From Aneurinibacillus uraniidurans (GTDB taxonomy: Bacteria > Bacillota > Bacilli > Aneurinibacillales > Aneurinibacillaceae), in assembly GCF_028471905.1 (NCBI RefSeq), contig NZ_CP116902.1, positions 1,772,501 through 1,836,500 on the forward strand: 64,000 nt of DNA, written 5' to 3'. The notes beneath the pieces are model-generated. The model did not search any database. It was given only the letters and a program-made list of their open reading frames with translations, and was not told the DNA's origin. Below, piece by piece: positions 34,811 to 43,216 of the stretch (positions are counted from its first letter, which is position 1; each line of letters starts with the position of its first letter). The translations under genes and the position numbers were made by a program.

Positions 34811-36229
34811 ATGCATGCTCAGACTTCCTCTTCTTCGATCCAGACAGCGGAGCCCACTCTGCGAATTCAGGAGAAACTACAAGGTATTTTTATCGGACTA
34901 TTAGCTTGCGGCTACATTCTGCTTCAGTTTTTTCATGAGCATTGGCTGGAAACAGGACTCAGCATCATAATCGGACTGATCATTGTCGCCATTCTGCCAA
35001 TACTTCGGGGCAGTACGATGATCGTGAGCGTCGTGCTTCTCGTAAGTGGCATCCTCTTGTTTAGTTTGAATCGGGCTCCTGTTCAACAATGGCTCGATGG
35101 GTTTCGAATTAACTTAACGCTGGTGGCATTATTTATTTTTTCTCCGCTGCTCGGGATTCCGATCAAGATAGGCGGGTACGTGCAGGCACTGAAAGTCGTG
35201 TGTAAGAATAAGATGGATCACCCATACTTTTTCTTTCTCGGGTCGTCGATGCTAACGCACCTATTAGGTACGGTGTTAAATATCGGGTCTACGGCGATTG
35301 TGTATCATCTGTCAACCGCTTCTAAAATTCGGGTTCCCCGCTTGCTTGCAGATGGGATTAGTCGAGGGTTTGGGAGCGCGATCTTTTGGTCGCCTTACTT
35401 CGCGGCTATGGCGCTTGTGCTCAGTCAGCTGCCGATTACCTGGTCGTCCATTGTTTTACCGTCAATCGGTCTTGTTCTAATTAGTTTTATCGTGAGTCTG
35501 CTTATTGATTTGCCTATTATCAGGCAAGTTACGGTTGAGAATGCCCTCGATGATGAAGATGAGAATATACATAGTACGACAAGAACAAGCGGTATCAAAA
35601 AAGTAGTCGAGTTATTTACGATCCTGTTTGCGATTATGGCGCTGATTTTAGTAATTGAGAAACTATTTGCTTTTGGGATGGTTCTCATTATTTGTCTTGT
35701 CTCGCTCGTTTTTTCGTTTGTATGGTGTATGCTAGCAGGAAAAACAGGTGAGTACGCAAGAGAGCTTCGTGATCATACCTTTCTTGCGATTCCCCGGATG
35801 AAAAAAGAAGTTGTGTTATTTTTAGTGGCCGGCTTTTTTAGCAGTGCGTTAAGTCATGTGAACCTGGGGAATTTTTTGGTTGAGCAGCTCAATTACGGAT
35901 TTGGATCTTTTGTCATCGGGAAGGCATGTTGTCTCTCGCTCATCGTTGTACTTTCCGCGATGATCGGCCTGCATCCCATTATTATGATTAGCATTTTTGT
36001 GACAACGATCCATCCGGAGTTGATCGGAATGAGCACTGCTTATTTTGCCGTGCTACTTCTGGGGAGTTTTGGGATCGCCAATGTGATTTCACCTGCATCC
36101 GGTGCGAATAACCTGCTTGCAAATGTGTTACAGGTAGACATACTTGATGTCTCGATTCGCTGGAATCGCAAATATGTGTTCATTATGGCGCTTATTTTGC
36201 CGCTTTATTTACAACTGATTCATTTGTAA
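34811..36229 (+). CDS. Polytopic membrane protein, transporter-like
   Basis: 472 residues, about 11-12 membrane helices with a charged loop in the middle (D-D-E-D-E-N near residue 240). G-I-S-R-G-F-G-S-A-I-F-W-S-P-Y and N-V-I-S-P-A-S-G-A-N-N-L-L-A-N in matching halves suggest the re-entrant hairpins of the ion-transporter superfamily (citrate, arsenite, DctM-like). I do not recognise a specific family or substrate. It is transcribed alone and has its own terminator. Confidence 0.7.
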   Translation: MHAQTSSSSIQTAEPTLRIQEKLQGIFIGLLACGYILLQFFHEHWLETGLSIIIGLIIVAILPILRGSTMIVSVVLLVSGILLFSLNRAPVQQWLDGFRINLTLVALFIFSPLLGIPIKIGGYVQALKVVCKNKMDHPYFFFLGSSMLTHLLGTVLNIGSTAIVYHLSTASKIRVPRLLADGISRGFGSAIFWSPYFAAMALVLSQLPITWSSIVLPSIGLVLISFIVSLLIDLPIIRQVTVENALDDEDENIHSTTRTSGIKKVVELFTILFAIMALILVIEKLFAFGMVLIICLVSLVFSFVWCMLAGKTGEYARELRDHTFLAIPRMKKEVVLFLVAGFFSSALSHVNLGNFLVEQLNYGFGSFVIGKACCLSLIVVLSAMIGLHPIIMISIFVTTIHPELIGMSTAYFAVLLLGSFGIANVISPASGANNLLANVLQVDILDVSIRWNRKYVFIMALILPLYLQLIHL

Positions 36230-36232
36230 GAT

Positions 36233-36276
36233 CGAAAAACCAGGTGTGGAGGAACGTCTCTGCACCTGGTTTTTCT
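36233..36276 (+). terminator. Terminator
   Basis: AAAAACCAGGTG...CACCTGGTTTTT. A very similar AACCAGGTGTA hairpin recurs at 45204-45255. Confidence 0.9.
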
Positions 36277-36349
36277 GTGTATTGGCGAATAGTAGAACGA
36301 GAATGCGGACAAGGTAAGAAAGGAAAAATGAAGCAGGAGGCATTTACTT

Positions 36350-37177
36350 ATGAAGCGAAAACTTTTGCTCGGGATTTTTTTAGCACTTTTATGTTTTCCA
36401 GAAACAAGTTTTGCGGTTCCGTATGATCAATACACATCGACGGGAAAGGATACATTTTGGTCGCTTGCACAGCGGGCAGGAGTACGTGCGTCTGACTTAC
36501 AAGCGATCAATCCACTCGTTGATCCGAAAAACATTTGGAAGGGATTGATGATTAATCTTCCAAACGGGCATAAACCAATGCCTGGATTAATTCCTGCGAG
36601 TGAAGTATCGAGGAGAACGTATACAGTTCAGAGCCAGGATACGTTTTGGACGATTGCCAAGAAATTTGGCATCAGCTTTTCGTACTTGATACAGGCAAAC
36701 CCGCAAGTCAAAGATAAGCATAACATTGAGCCGGGATTGGTCATTACTATCCCAACCGTTCCCCCGTCCATTTCACCTACTGCTAATTGGGAAACAAAAG
36801 CGGATTACGTCATCGGGCTGTCAAAAGACCAGTTCGATGTCCCGTATGTGTGGGGAGACACCACCCCGTGGGTGGGGTTGGACTGTTCGAGCTTGGTGCA
36901 ATACGTATTCGGTAAAATCGGAGTTAAACTTCCCCGTACTTCAAATTGGCAATTTCAATATGGAACTCCTGTAGCGAAAGATCAATTGCGCAAAGGTGAT
37001 CTCGTATTTTTTAAGGAACACGGTTCTTCTATCATTACACATGTTGGCATCTATATGGGAAATGATCAAATGATTAATGCGGATACAGGCCCGAAAAACG
37101 GTGTGCAAATTGAGTACATCTTTGGGGATGAGTATTATAATGCCTGTTATGCAGGAGCAAGGCGCTATATTAAATAA
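36350..37177 (+). CDS. Secreted LysM-NlpC/P60 peptidoglycan endopeptidase
   Basis: 275 residues. Signal peptide (to about residue 22), two LysM domains (about 28-73 and 87-134), then an NlpC/P60 domain (about 147-275) with catalytic Cys in L-D-C-S-S-L and His in T-H-V-G-I-Y. It binds peptidoglycan by LysM and should cut the gamma-D-Glu-diaminopimelate bond of stem peptides. GCAGGAGGC precedes the ATG. Role in growth, sporulation or germination is open. Confidence 0.92.
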   Translation: MKRKLLLGIFLALLCFPETSFAVPYDQYTSTGKDTFWSLAQRAGVRASDLQAINPLVDPKNIWKGLMINLPNGHKPMPGLIPASEVSRRTYTVQSQDTFWTIAKKFGISFSYLIQANPQVKDKHNIEPGLVITIPTVPPSISPTANWETKADYVIGLSKDQFDVPYVWGDTTPWVGLDCSSLVQYVFGKIGVKLPRTSNWQFQYGTPVAKDQLRKGDLVFFKEHGSSIITHVGIYMGNDQMINADTGPKNGVQIEYIFGDEYYNACYAGARRYIK

Positions 37178-37190
37178 CAGTATCAGTTCA

Positions 37191-37231
37191 ACCCCTTCTC
37201 AATGAAGTTCATTGAGGAGGGGTTATTTTTG
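37191..37231 (+). terminator. Terminator
   Basis: AACCCCTTCTCAATGA...TCATTGAGGAGGGGTT followed by ATTTTTG. Confidence 0.9.
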
Positions 37232-37350
37232 TGGAGATGAGAACAATTCATATAAACTAAAGGACTATATGAGGAATAATAACGATACTAAATACCTACA
37301 GACTATAAGCCTTATTTTTATACTTGATAGTGTAAGAAAGGATGTATTTC

Positions 37351-37378
37351 TTGTTTGCGGAAAAACATCCTTTATAAT
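37351..37378 (+). promoter_or_regulatory. Candidate sigma-A promoter of the secreted protein gene
   Basis: TTGTTT, 16 bases, TATAAT, 44 bases before the ATG at 37422. Confidence 0.5.
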
Positions 37379-37421
37379 ACTAGTTAGTATTTTACAATTA
37401 TTTAAAATCGTAGGAGGAATT

Positions 37422-37970
37422 ATGAAAAAAATCGTTAAGACAACACTCGCATGTTTGCTCGCACTCACAGTTTCCGCTCCTGTTGCGTTACTACCTGCTC
37501 AGGCAGAAGCAGCAACAAAAAAAGCTGCTGCCAAAAAAGCAGCGTATACGACGGCAGAACGTACATATATCAAATATCAAAGTGATATTTTGTATAAACT
37601 ACGCACACAGTCAAGTGACATCGTCCAATTTGCACTAAAGGCCGATCAATATGAGAACAAAGAGGAAGAGTTTTATACGATTATGGTAAATAAGCTGACC
37701 GCCTGGGAGAAAACATATAAGCAAGCTAGTAAATATCAGCCAAAAGATGTACCAGCTAAGCTGAAACAAGCACACGCATCGTATACGCAGGCAGTACAGC
37801 AGCAAGGAATCGCGATCCAGTCAATGAAAAAAACGCTTCTTGAAGATACGCTAACAGATGAGCAAATGGATACTTACGCGGAAAAGTTCTTTACAGCTAC
37901 CGACGCATTTGGAAAGCCTGCGGCTGCATTTGATGCAGAGATTAAACGGTTAAATAAGATATACCAATAA
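37422..37970 (+). CDS. Secreted hypothetical protein
   Basis: 182 residues, ATG at 37422 right after AGGAGG. A signal peptide with A-E-A-A near residue 30 is followed by a short Lys/Ala-rich stretch and an all-helical domain. I do not recognise the family. The last 42 bases of the gene have a diverged duplicate at 43005-43046, at the far end of the following five-gene cassette. This implies a second copy once existed there. Confidence 0.75.
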   Translation: MKKIVKTTLACLLALTVSAPVALLPAQAEAATKKAAAKKAAYTTAERTYIKYQSDILYKLRTQSSDIVQFALKADQYENKEEEFYTIMVNKLTAWEKTYKQASKYQPKDVPAKLKQAHASYTQAVQQQGIAIQSMKKTLLEDTLTDEQMDTYAEKFFTATDAFGKPAAAFDAEIKRLNKIYQ

Positions 37971-38002
37971 AACAACGCCAGCGTGTTTGTTTTATAGTTA
38001 CC

Positions 38003-38040
38003 AAAACCTGAATCAAAAACATGATTCAGGTTTTTCTTTT
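38003..38040 (+). terminator. Terminator
   Basis: AAACCTGAATCA...TGATTCAGGTTT followed by TTCTTTT. Confidence 0.9.
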
Positions 38041-38120
38041 CTCCACTCATGTCCGTTTCCCCAATGGGTTCGCTTCCATATACATAAAAAAAGAATTTGT
38101 AATGAGGGTGAGGTGGATAA

Positions 38121-38777
38121 ATGGGTGGAAATGTGTTAGTCATTGCTGCGCATCCCGATGATGAACTCCTCGGCACCGGTGGAACGATAAAGAAACTAAT
38201 GAATCACGGATGTAAAGTCACCACCGTTATTGTCGCAAACGGACGTGAGGAAGAGAAAGATCATATTCGGCCGTTTATGGTAAAAGCAAACAAACAGGTA
38301 GGAGTAGAAGAGACTATTTTTTTGGAATATCCCAATCTATTATTGGAAACCCTTCCGCTGCATGTCATCAATAAAGAGATTGAAGTCTTACTGAACAAAT
38401 ACGAACCCTCTATGATTTTTACGCATCATTATGGTGACCTTAATCGTGACCATCAAATTCTCTTTCAAGCCGTTCTAACGGCAGCCCGTCCCCTACCTGG
38501 CAAACAACCCGTTGAAATTCTTTGCTTCGAAACGGTTTCTTCTAGCGAATGGACCCAGCATACGAATGATAAAGCATTTAAACCGAATTATTTTGTGGAC
38601 ATTACAGACACCATAGACGAAAAACTGAAGGCTCTTCAGTATTATGATATGGAGATGAGACCGTTTCCTCATCCACGTTCTTATAAAGGGGTAAAATATT
38701 TAGCTCATGTACGAGGAATGACGGTAGGAGTTAAGTATGCAGAAGCATTTGAAATCATAAGGAGGGTATGGAAATGA
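38121..38777 (+). CDS. PIG-L family de-N-acetylase
   Basis: 218 residues. Zinc motif A-H-P-D-D-E (residues 10-15) with a later T-H-H-Y-G-D-L-N-R-D-H supplying further ligands. Family members (MshB, BshB, PIG-L) remove acetyl from GlcNAc-type conjugates. It is first of five same-strand genes and overlaps the glycosyltransferase by 4 bases, so deacetylation of a sugar added by that enzyme is the natural inference. GGTGAGGTGG precedes the start. Confidence 0.9.
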   Translation: MGGNVLVIAAHPDDELLGTGGTIKKLMNHGCKVTTVIVANGREEEKDHIRPFMVKANKQVGVEETIFLEYPNLLLETLPLHVINKEIEVLLNKYEPSMIFTHHYGDLNRDHQILFQAVLTAARPLPGKQPVEILCFETVSSSEWTQHTNDKAFKPNYFVDITDTIDEKLKALQYYDMEMRPFPHPRSYKGVKYLAHVRGMTVGVKYAEAFEIIRRVWK

Positions 38778-40096
38778 CAGATAAGAAGAACCATTCGAAT
38801 CAAGATGAACGAATGAGTGAGATTTCCTCTCAGTTAATTCCATACCCTTATTTGATCTCTGCAATGGATCAATATTATGGCACAATTCCCTCCCATAAAA
38901 AACAATCAGGGACAAAGGAAGCTCAGACAAAGCCCCGCAAAAAGATGCGCATATTACTTACAACATTTTGGAAGTATCCCGCCATTGGAGGATTGCAGAA
39001 TTATTTAACAATGCTTAAGTCCGGTTTGGAAGAACGAGGACATCATGTTGATATTATGGCTTCCACCCAATTTGACAGGGATAAACTTATCGGTTTACGC
39101 AAGGAAATAGGGAAAGATAATAAACGATTTTATAGTGACCGATACGGGTGCTATAGTGAAAAAATACTAGATAATGACCAACATCTCTACAGTTATGAAA
39201 TGATGCTGCGAGATATGAATTTAGAGAGATATGATATTTTCCACGCTCAGGATCGGTTTACCGCCAATATATTAGGCGTATTAAACGAACACTACAAAAA
39301 ACCGCTGCTTTTCACTCCCCATGGATTTATGACGCATAGCAAATTAAAGTTCAATCTAATGGAAAAGGATTCAATAGAAGCAGCATACTTTTTGGCATTG
39401 GATAGGAAAGCGATTGAAAGTTCAAGCCAGGTAATCATGCTCTGTGAAGCCTTTCGCCCCATTCTAAAAAATTTAGGTGCCGAAGATAGCAAAATGACAA
39501 CGGTTTATACCGGTATTAATTTTAGGGCGGAGAACATCAAGAAGAAAGCAAAAACGGTAGAAGACAAAATGATCATTACTTGTATCTCCCGTCTTCGCCC
39601 TCGTAAAGGACATAAATATTTGTTTGAAGCTATCGCTTTACTTAAAAATCAATTGAACAATGTTGATGTATGGATTGTAGGAGATGGGGTCATGAGAGAA
39701 GAGCTGGAGAATCAAGTTCGTGCTCTCCAATTAGACAACGTCTTCTTTTTAGGAAGCAGAACCGATATTCCTGAATTGTTAGGTCAATCCGATATTGTCG
39801 TGCTGCCAACCACGAGTGATACGCTGCCGATTTCGATCATTGAGACGATGTTCGCACAGCGAGCGATTGTTACGACGAATTGCGGTGGTATACCGGAACT
39901 GATTCAAGATTATCATACTGGATTACTTGTTGAACCGGGAAACGTTCAACAGCTAGCTGCAAAATTATTGCTTCTTTTACACGACTCAACCTTAAGAGAA
40001 AGAATAGCTCAAAATGCCAGAGAGTTTGCGGAAAAACATTTAACCGTTGCGAACATGGCAAAAAAAATAGAAGAGGTGTATCGATCGTTACTCTAA
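38774..40096 (+). CDS. GT4-type glycosyltransferase
   Basis: 440 residues. ATG at 38774 gives the best spacing to AAGGAGG and an ATGA overlap with the deacetylase. An unusual ~55-residue charged N-terminal extension comes before the GT-B fold (I-L-L-T-T-F-W-K-Y-P-A-I-G-G). The donor site is seen in S-R-L-R-P-R-K-G-H and the E-x7-E-like S-I-I-E-T-M-F-A. A retaining transferase using a nucleotide sugar; the acceptor is unknown. It resembles BshA/MshA and spore-coat CotSA in general class only. Confidence 0.88.
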   Translation: MTDKKNHSNQDERMSEISSQLIPYPYLISAMDQYYGTIPSHKKQSGTKEAQTKPRKKMRILLTTFWKYPAIGGLQNYLTMLKSGLEERGHHVDIMASTQFDRDKLIGLRKEIGKDNKRFYSDRYGCYSEKILDNDQHLYSYEMMLRDMNLERYDIFHAQDRFTANILGVLNEHYKKPLLFTPHGFMTHSKLKFNLMEKDSIEAAYFLALDRKAIESSSQVIMLCEAFRPILKNLGAEDSKMTTVYTGINFRAENIKKKAKTVEDKMIITCISRLRPRKGHKYLFEAIALLKNQLNNVDVWIVGDGVMREELENQVRALQLDNVFFLGSRTDIPELLGQSDIVVLPTTSDTLPISIIETMFAQRAIVTTNCGGIPELIQDYHTGLLVEPGNVQQLAAKLLLLLHDSTLRERIAQNAREFAEKHLTVANMAKKIEEVYRSLL

Positions 40097-40111
40097 CAGG
40101 AGGAAGAAGAA

Positions 40112-41293
40112 ATGCGACATGATATTCCGGCAGTTGTCCTTGATTTAAGTGCAACTGGGATCGGTATTATTCGGAGTTTGAAAAAAAAAGGAATTCGAGT
40201 GTATGCGTATGATACGAAAGGAAAATATGAAATCGGCAAAACCCGGTATGCGACCTGCGGGATTTGCCCTAATCCCGCTTCTGAGGGAGAGGAACTGCTT
40301 CGATTTTTAACGAGTGTCGGAAAAAACTTTGTAGAGAAAGCGGTACTTTATGCCGGTTCTGATGACTTTGTGCAGTTTATTTCCAAATACAGAACGGAAT
40401 TATCCGGGTACTATCGTTTCCTGCTTCCAGAACACGCACTCGTTGAAGCGGTATTAGATAAAAGATTAACGTATGAACTGGCCCGCAAGCATAACATTCC
40501 ATGTCCTAAAACATTTGTGATTCACGATGAGCATCAGCTTGAACAAATCATTCATGAAGTTACCTTCCCTTGTATTTTAAAACCAGTCTATTCTTCTGAT
40601 TTCCGTAAACGAATCGATTACCGGCTGTATAAAAAAGCAATTATGGTAGAGCAGGCATCCGAATTACGAGAAGAGTACCTTTTTTATCGCCAATTTGGCG
40701 AACTCATGATTCAAGAAGTGATTCCCGGAAATGAGGCGTGCATTTATTCCGTTAAAACATTTTTTGATGAACAGATGAACGTAATCGGTGTATGGATGAA
40801 CCAAAAAATCCATCAATTCCCCCCTCACTTTGGCTCTACGGCTCTTGCCCTAAGTATAAGAGATGAAAAAGTGGTGGAAGCGTGTGTATCATTCTTGAAT
40901 GAACTGCAGTTCAAAGGATTAGCAATCACAGAATTCAAAAAAGATCCACGAGATGGAACGTTAAAATTTATTGAAATCAATCCAAGAGTTGGGTTAACAC
41001 AAAGATTATCGATTGCTTGTGGTGTTGATTTAGCCTACTTGTACTACTTGTCGCTAACAGGTCAGAATCCATCGCCTGTAAGTAGACAAAAAGAAGGGAT
41101 CAAGTGGGTGTATTTGGTGCGTGATTTTCTTTCCTTCCGCCAAAAGCAAAAAAATGGGGAGATGACGTTCACTGAATGGATAAAGTGTTTATTAGGAGGA
41201 GAGAAGGTAGAAGCTTTGTTTGCCTGGGATGATCCTTTGCCGTTTGTGAGGAGCTTTATCTCGCACTTGCGTAATTTATGGGGAAGGAAATAG
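40112..41293 (+). CDS. ATP-grasp ligase
   Basis: 393 residues. N-terminal pre-ATP fold (V-V-L-D-L-S-A-T-G-I-G-I-I-R), lysine sites F-P-C-I-L-K-P-V, and metal ligands in F-I-E-I-N-P-R-V. Proteins of this class join a carboxylate to an amine, or otherwise activate it, by acyl phosphate. Position after deacetylase and glycosyltransferase suggests coupling to the freed amine of a sugar. GGAGGAAGAA precedes the ATG. Confidence 0.85.
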   Translation: MRHDIPAVVLDLSATGIGIIRSLKKKGIRVYAYDTKGKYEIGKTRYATCGICPNPASEGEELLRFLTSVGKNFVEKAVLYAGSDDFVQFISKYRTELSGYYRFLLPEHALVEAVLDKRLTYELARKHNIPCPKTFVIHDEHQLEQIIHEVTFPCILKPVYSSDFRKRIDYRLYKKAIMVEQASELREEYLFYRQFGELMIQEVIPGNEACIYSVKTFFDEQMNVIGVWMNQKIHQFPPHFGSTALALSIRDEKVVEACVSFLNELQFKGLAITEFKKDPRDGTLKFIEINPRVGLTQRLSIACGVDLAYLYYLSLTGQNPSPVSRQKEGIKWVYLVRDFLSFRQKQKNGEMTFTEWIKCLLGGEKVEALFAWDDPLPFVRSFISHLRNLWGRK

Positions 41294-41323
41294 GATGATA
41301 CCCTTGAAGGTGGAACGTTCAGA

Positions 41324-42418
41324 ATGTATAGAAGCGAGGGGATTGTTCCGTTGAGCAGTAAAGAAGAAATTTTAAGCAATTGGCAAAAATTTCGTTGGGG
41401 AAATAAATTTACATCTGTTTCCGGTAATACAGTTACGCTAGTCGATCATCAAATAGAGTCTCTTAAAAACTCACGCAAAAAAACGAGTATTTGGAAACTA
41501 GTTGTTACGGATGGGATCGAATCGATTCCGGTTGTTCTTAAAATTTTCAAACTGCCACTGAAAGAAAATCAAATGGTTGAAATTAATATGTATCAGAGGG
41601 CTTATACACTTTTGCATGAATTTATGCCGCAGATGTATTGGATCGATAATGTAAACAAGGAAGAAATCTGGCTATTCACCCAGTATGTAAAGCCATTACG
41701 CGGACAAATTAAATTAGTTCCAAAACATTTGGACCAAATCATTCCCACCGTAGCAAATTTTCATGCGCTCACATTTGAAAACCGTTTTTTGCAGCATGCA
41801 GACGTGTTCGATTCCTGGCTCCCCCGTTATGATTCAAACTTGATCGCTTTGGAGAGAAGCAACCATATCGAGAAAACAAAGGAGTATCTCGATCGGGCCA
41901 TGAAAGAACCGGGTCTAAGAGAAATGGTGGCACCTAGCTATAACGTCATCCATAACATATTGCAAAAAGGTCCTGTCTTTTTCCCTGAAATCATGGAAGC
42001 GGGGCAGAGTCTCATACACGGCGATCTCCATATTCACAATGTTTGCTGTACAAACGTACATGAACAGCAAGCCTGGCCCATTCAATTGATTGATTGGGAG
42101 TCTGTGAAATATGCTCCGATCTGGTATGACCTAGTAGTTCTTGTTGAATTATTAATTGATTTCCGTAAAGATTGGCATGCGAAAGCCGAAGACATTCGCA
42201 GTCATTGTGTTCATTTATATAGTAAAGAAATGCAAAAGAAGGGAATTATCTTCCGTGAGGATCCACTGAACTTGTTGAAAATGACCTATTTACAGAGAGT
42301 TTTAGAAAAAAGGCTGCTTAATCATTTGCGCAGGGTGTTGAACGGAGAACAGAGCGCACTTCTAGGAAGATACCTGGAGAAAATCGTACTCTGGGGAAAA
42401 GAGCTTGGACTTCTATAG
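41324..42418 (+). CDS. APH-like phosphotransferase
   Basis: 364 residues with catalytic loop I-H-G-D-L-H-I-H-N (about 228-236) and I-D-W-E-S metal motif (about 252-256). It belongs to the aminoglycoside/choline kinase-like group that phosphorylates small molecules (also spore-coat CotS-type relatives). A TTG start at 41351 behind GAGGGG is an alternative. Fourth gene of the cassette. Confidence 0.8.
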   Translation: MYRSEGIVPLSSKEEILSNWQKFRWGNKFTSVSGNTVTLVDHQIESLKNSRKKTSIWKLVVTDGIESIPVVLKIFKLPLKENQMVEINMYQRAYTLLHEFMPQMYWIDNVNKEEIWLFTQYVKPLRGQIKLVPKHLDQIIPTVANFHALTFENRFLQHADVFDSWLPRYDSNLIALERSNHIEKTKEYLDRAMKEPGLREMVAPSYNVIHNILQKGPVFFPEIMEAGQSLIHGDLHIHNVCCTNVHEQQAWPIQLIDWESVKYAPIWYDLVVLVELLIDFRKDWHAKAEDIRSHCVHLYSKEMQKKGIIFREDPLNLLKMTYLQRVLEKRLLNHLRRVLNGEQSALLGRYLEKIVLWGKELGLL

Positions 42419-42445
42419 AATAGAAATGGGGGAGAAGGATTAGGA

Positions 42446-43009
42446 ATGGAAGATTTCCGGAAGATCATCACTAAGAATAACGGTACAGTCAGCGTTCAAC
42501 ATCTAGCCGGATACAGACTGATAGGCCAAGGAGGGGATGGAGCGGTCTATCAATTGACTGCTGAGCGGTGCGTCAAAATTTTTTATAAGGAAGAAACTCA
42601 ACAAAGGGAGCTGGAGGCACTACAGGTGGGACAATTGACGCCCATAATTCCCCGGCTTTATGAGTATGGCTCAAACTATATAGTCATGGAGTATGTGAAC
42701 GGAATCTCTCTTAAGGGGCACATAAAAAAAGAGCGACAATTGTCTGAATCAATCGTAAGAAAAATTTTATTCATGCTGGAAGAAATGAAAAGAGTGGGAT
42801 TTGTGAGATATGATACGGAGGTGCGTCACATTTTATTTAATGAGCAGGGGGCAATAAAAGTAATCGATCACAAGCGGGCGCTGACTTCGGCTCGATCTAT
42901 TCCTACTAAATTAATAGCTGGATTAAGAAAGATGGGGGTTTTAAACGAGTTTTTGGAACATGTGAATAAGCTTTACCCATCCCTTTATGAGGAATGGAAA
43001 AACATTTGA
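42446..43009 (+). CDS. Small protein-kinase-like protein
   Basis: 187 residues, shorter than a full kinase domain. Glycine loop G-Q-G-G-D-G-A-V-Y, Lys in C-V-K-I-F, hinge V-M-E-Y-V-N-G. The catalytic loop is degenerate: R-Y-D-T-E-V-R-H-I-L-F replaces H-x-D-x-x-x-x-N, and V-I-D-H-K replaces D-F-G. It may still bind ATP, as do YrzF/RIO-like Bacillus relatives. Its stop codon lies inside the duplicated tail of the secreted-protein gene. Confidence 0.75.
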   Translation: MEDFRKIITKNNGTVSVQHLAGYRLIGQGGDGAVYQLTAERCVKIFYKEETQQRELEALQVGQLTPIIPRLYEYGSNYIVMEYVNGISLKGHIKKERQLSESIVRKILFMLEEMKRVGFVRYDTEVRHILFNEQGAIKVIDHKRALTSARSIPTKLIAGLRKMGVLNEFLEHVNKLYPSLYEEWKNI

Positions 43010-43046
43010 TGCAGGGAGTAAACGATTAAATAAGACATATCAATAA
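43005..43046 (+). pseudogene. 3'-end remnant of a second secreted-protein gene
   Basis: 37 of 42 bases match 37929-37970, including the stop codon; it would encode F-D-A-G-S-K-R-L-N-K-T-Y-Q against F-D-A-E-I-K-R-L-N-K-I-Y-Q. It begins within the last codons of the kinase-like gene and is followed by its own terminator. Confidence 0.75.
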
Positions 43047-43095
43047 GAAGCCCGCGTATATGGACATACTTCATACGCTGGCTTCTTATTGTTTT
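43044..43095 (+). terminator. Terminator of the five-gene cassette
   Basis: AATAAGAAGCC.GCGTAT...ATACGC.GGCTTCTTATTGTTTT. Confidence 0.85.
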
Positions 43096-43216
43096 CCAAA
43101 TATTACTCAATTATATTGTGCAAAATTTGCTATTATCCTAAAATTCATACATTTATATGGTATGATAGTCATGTTAATTATGTTGCTATAGGATGATGCA
43201 CGGAGGGGGCGCCAGG

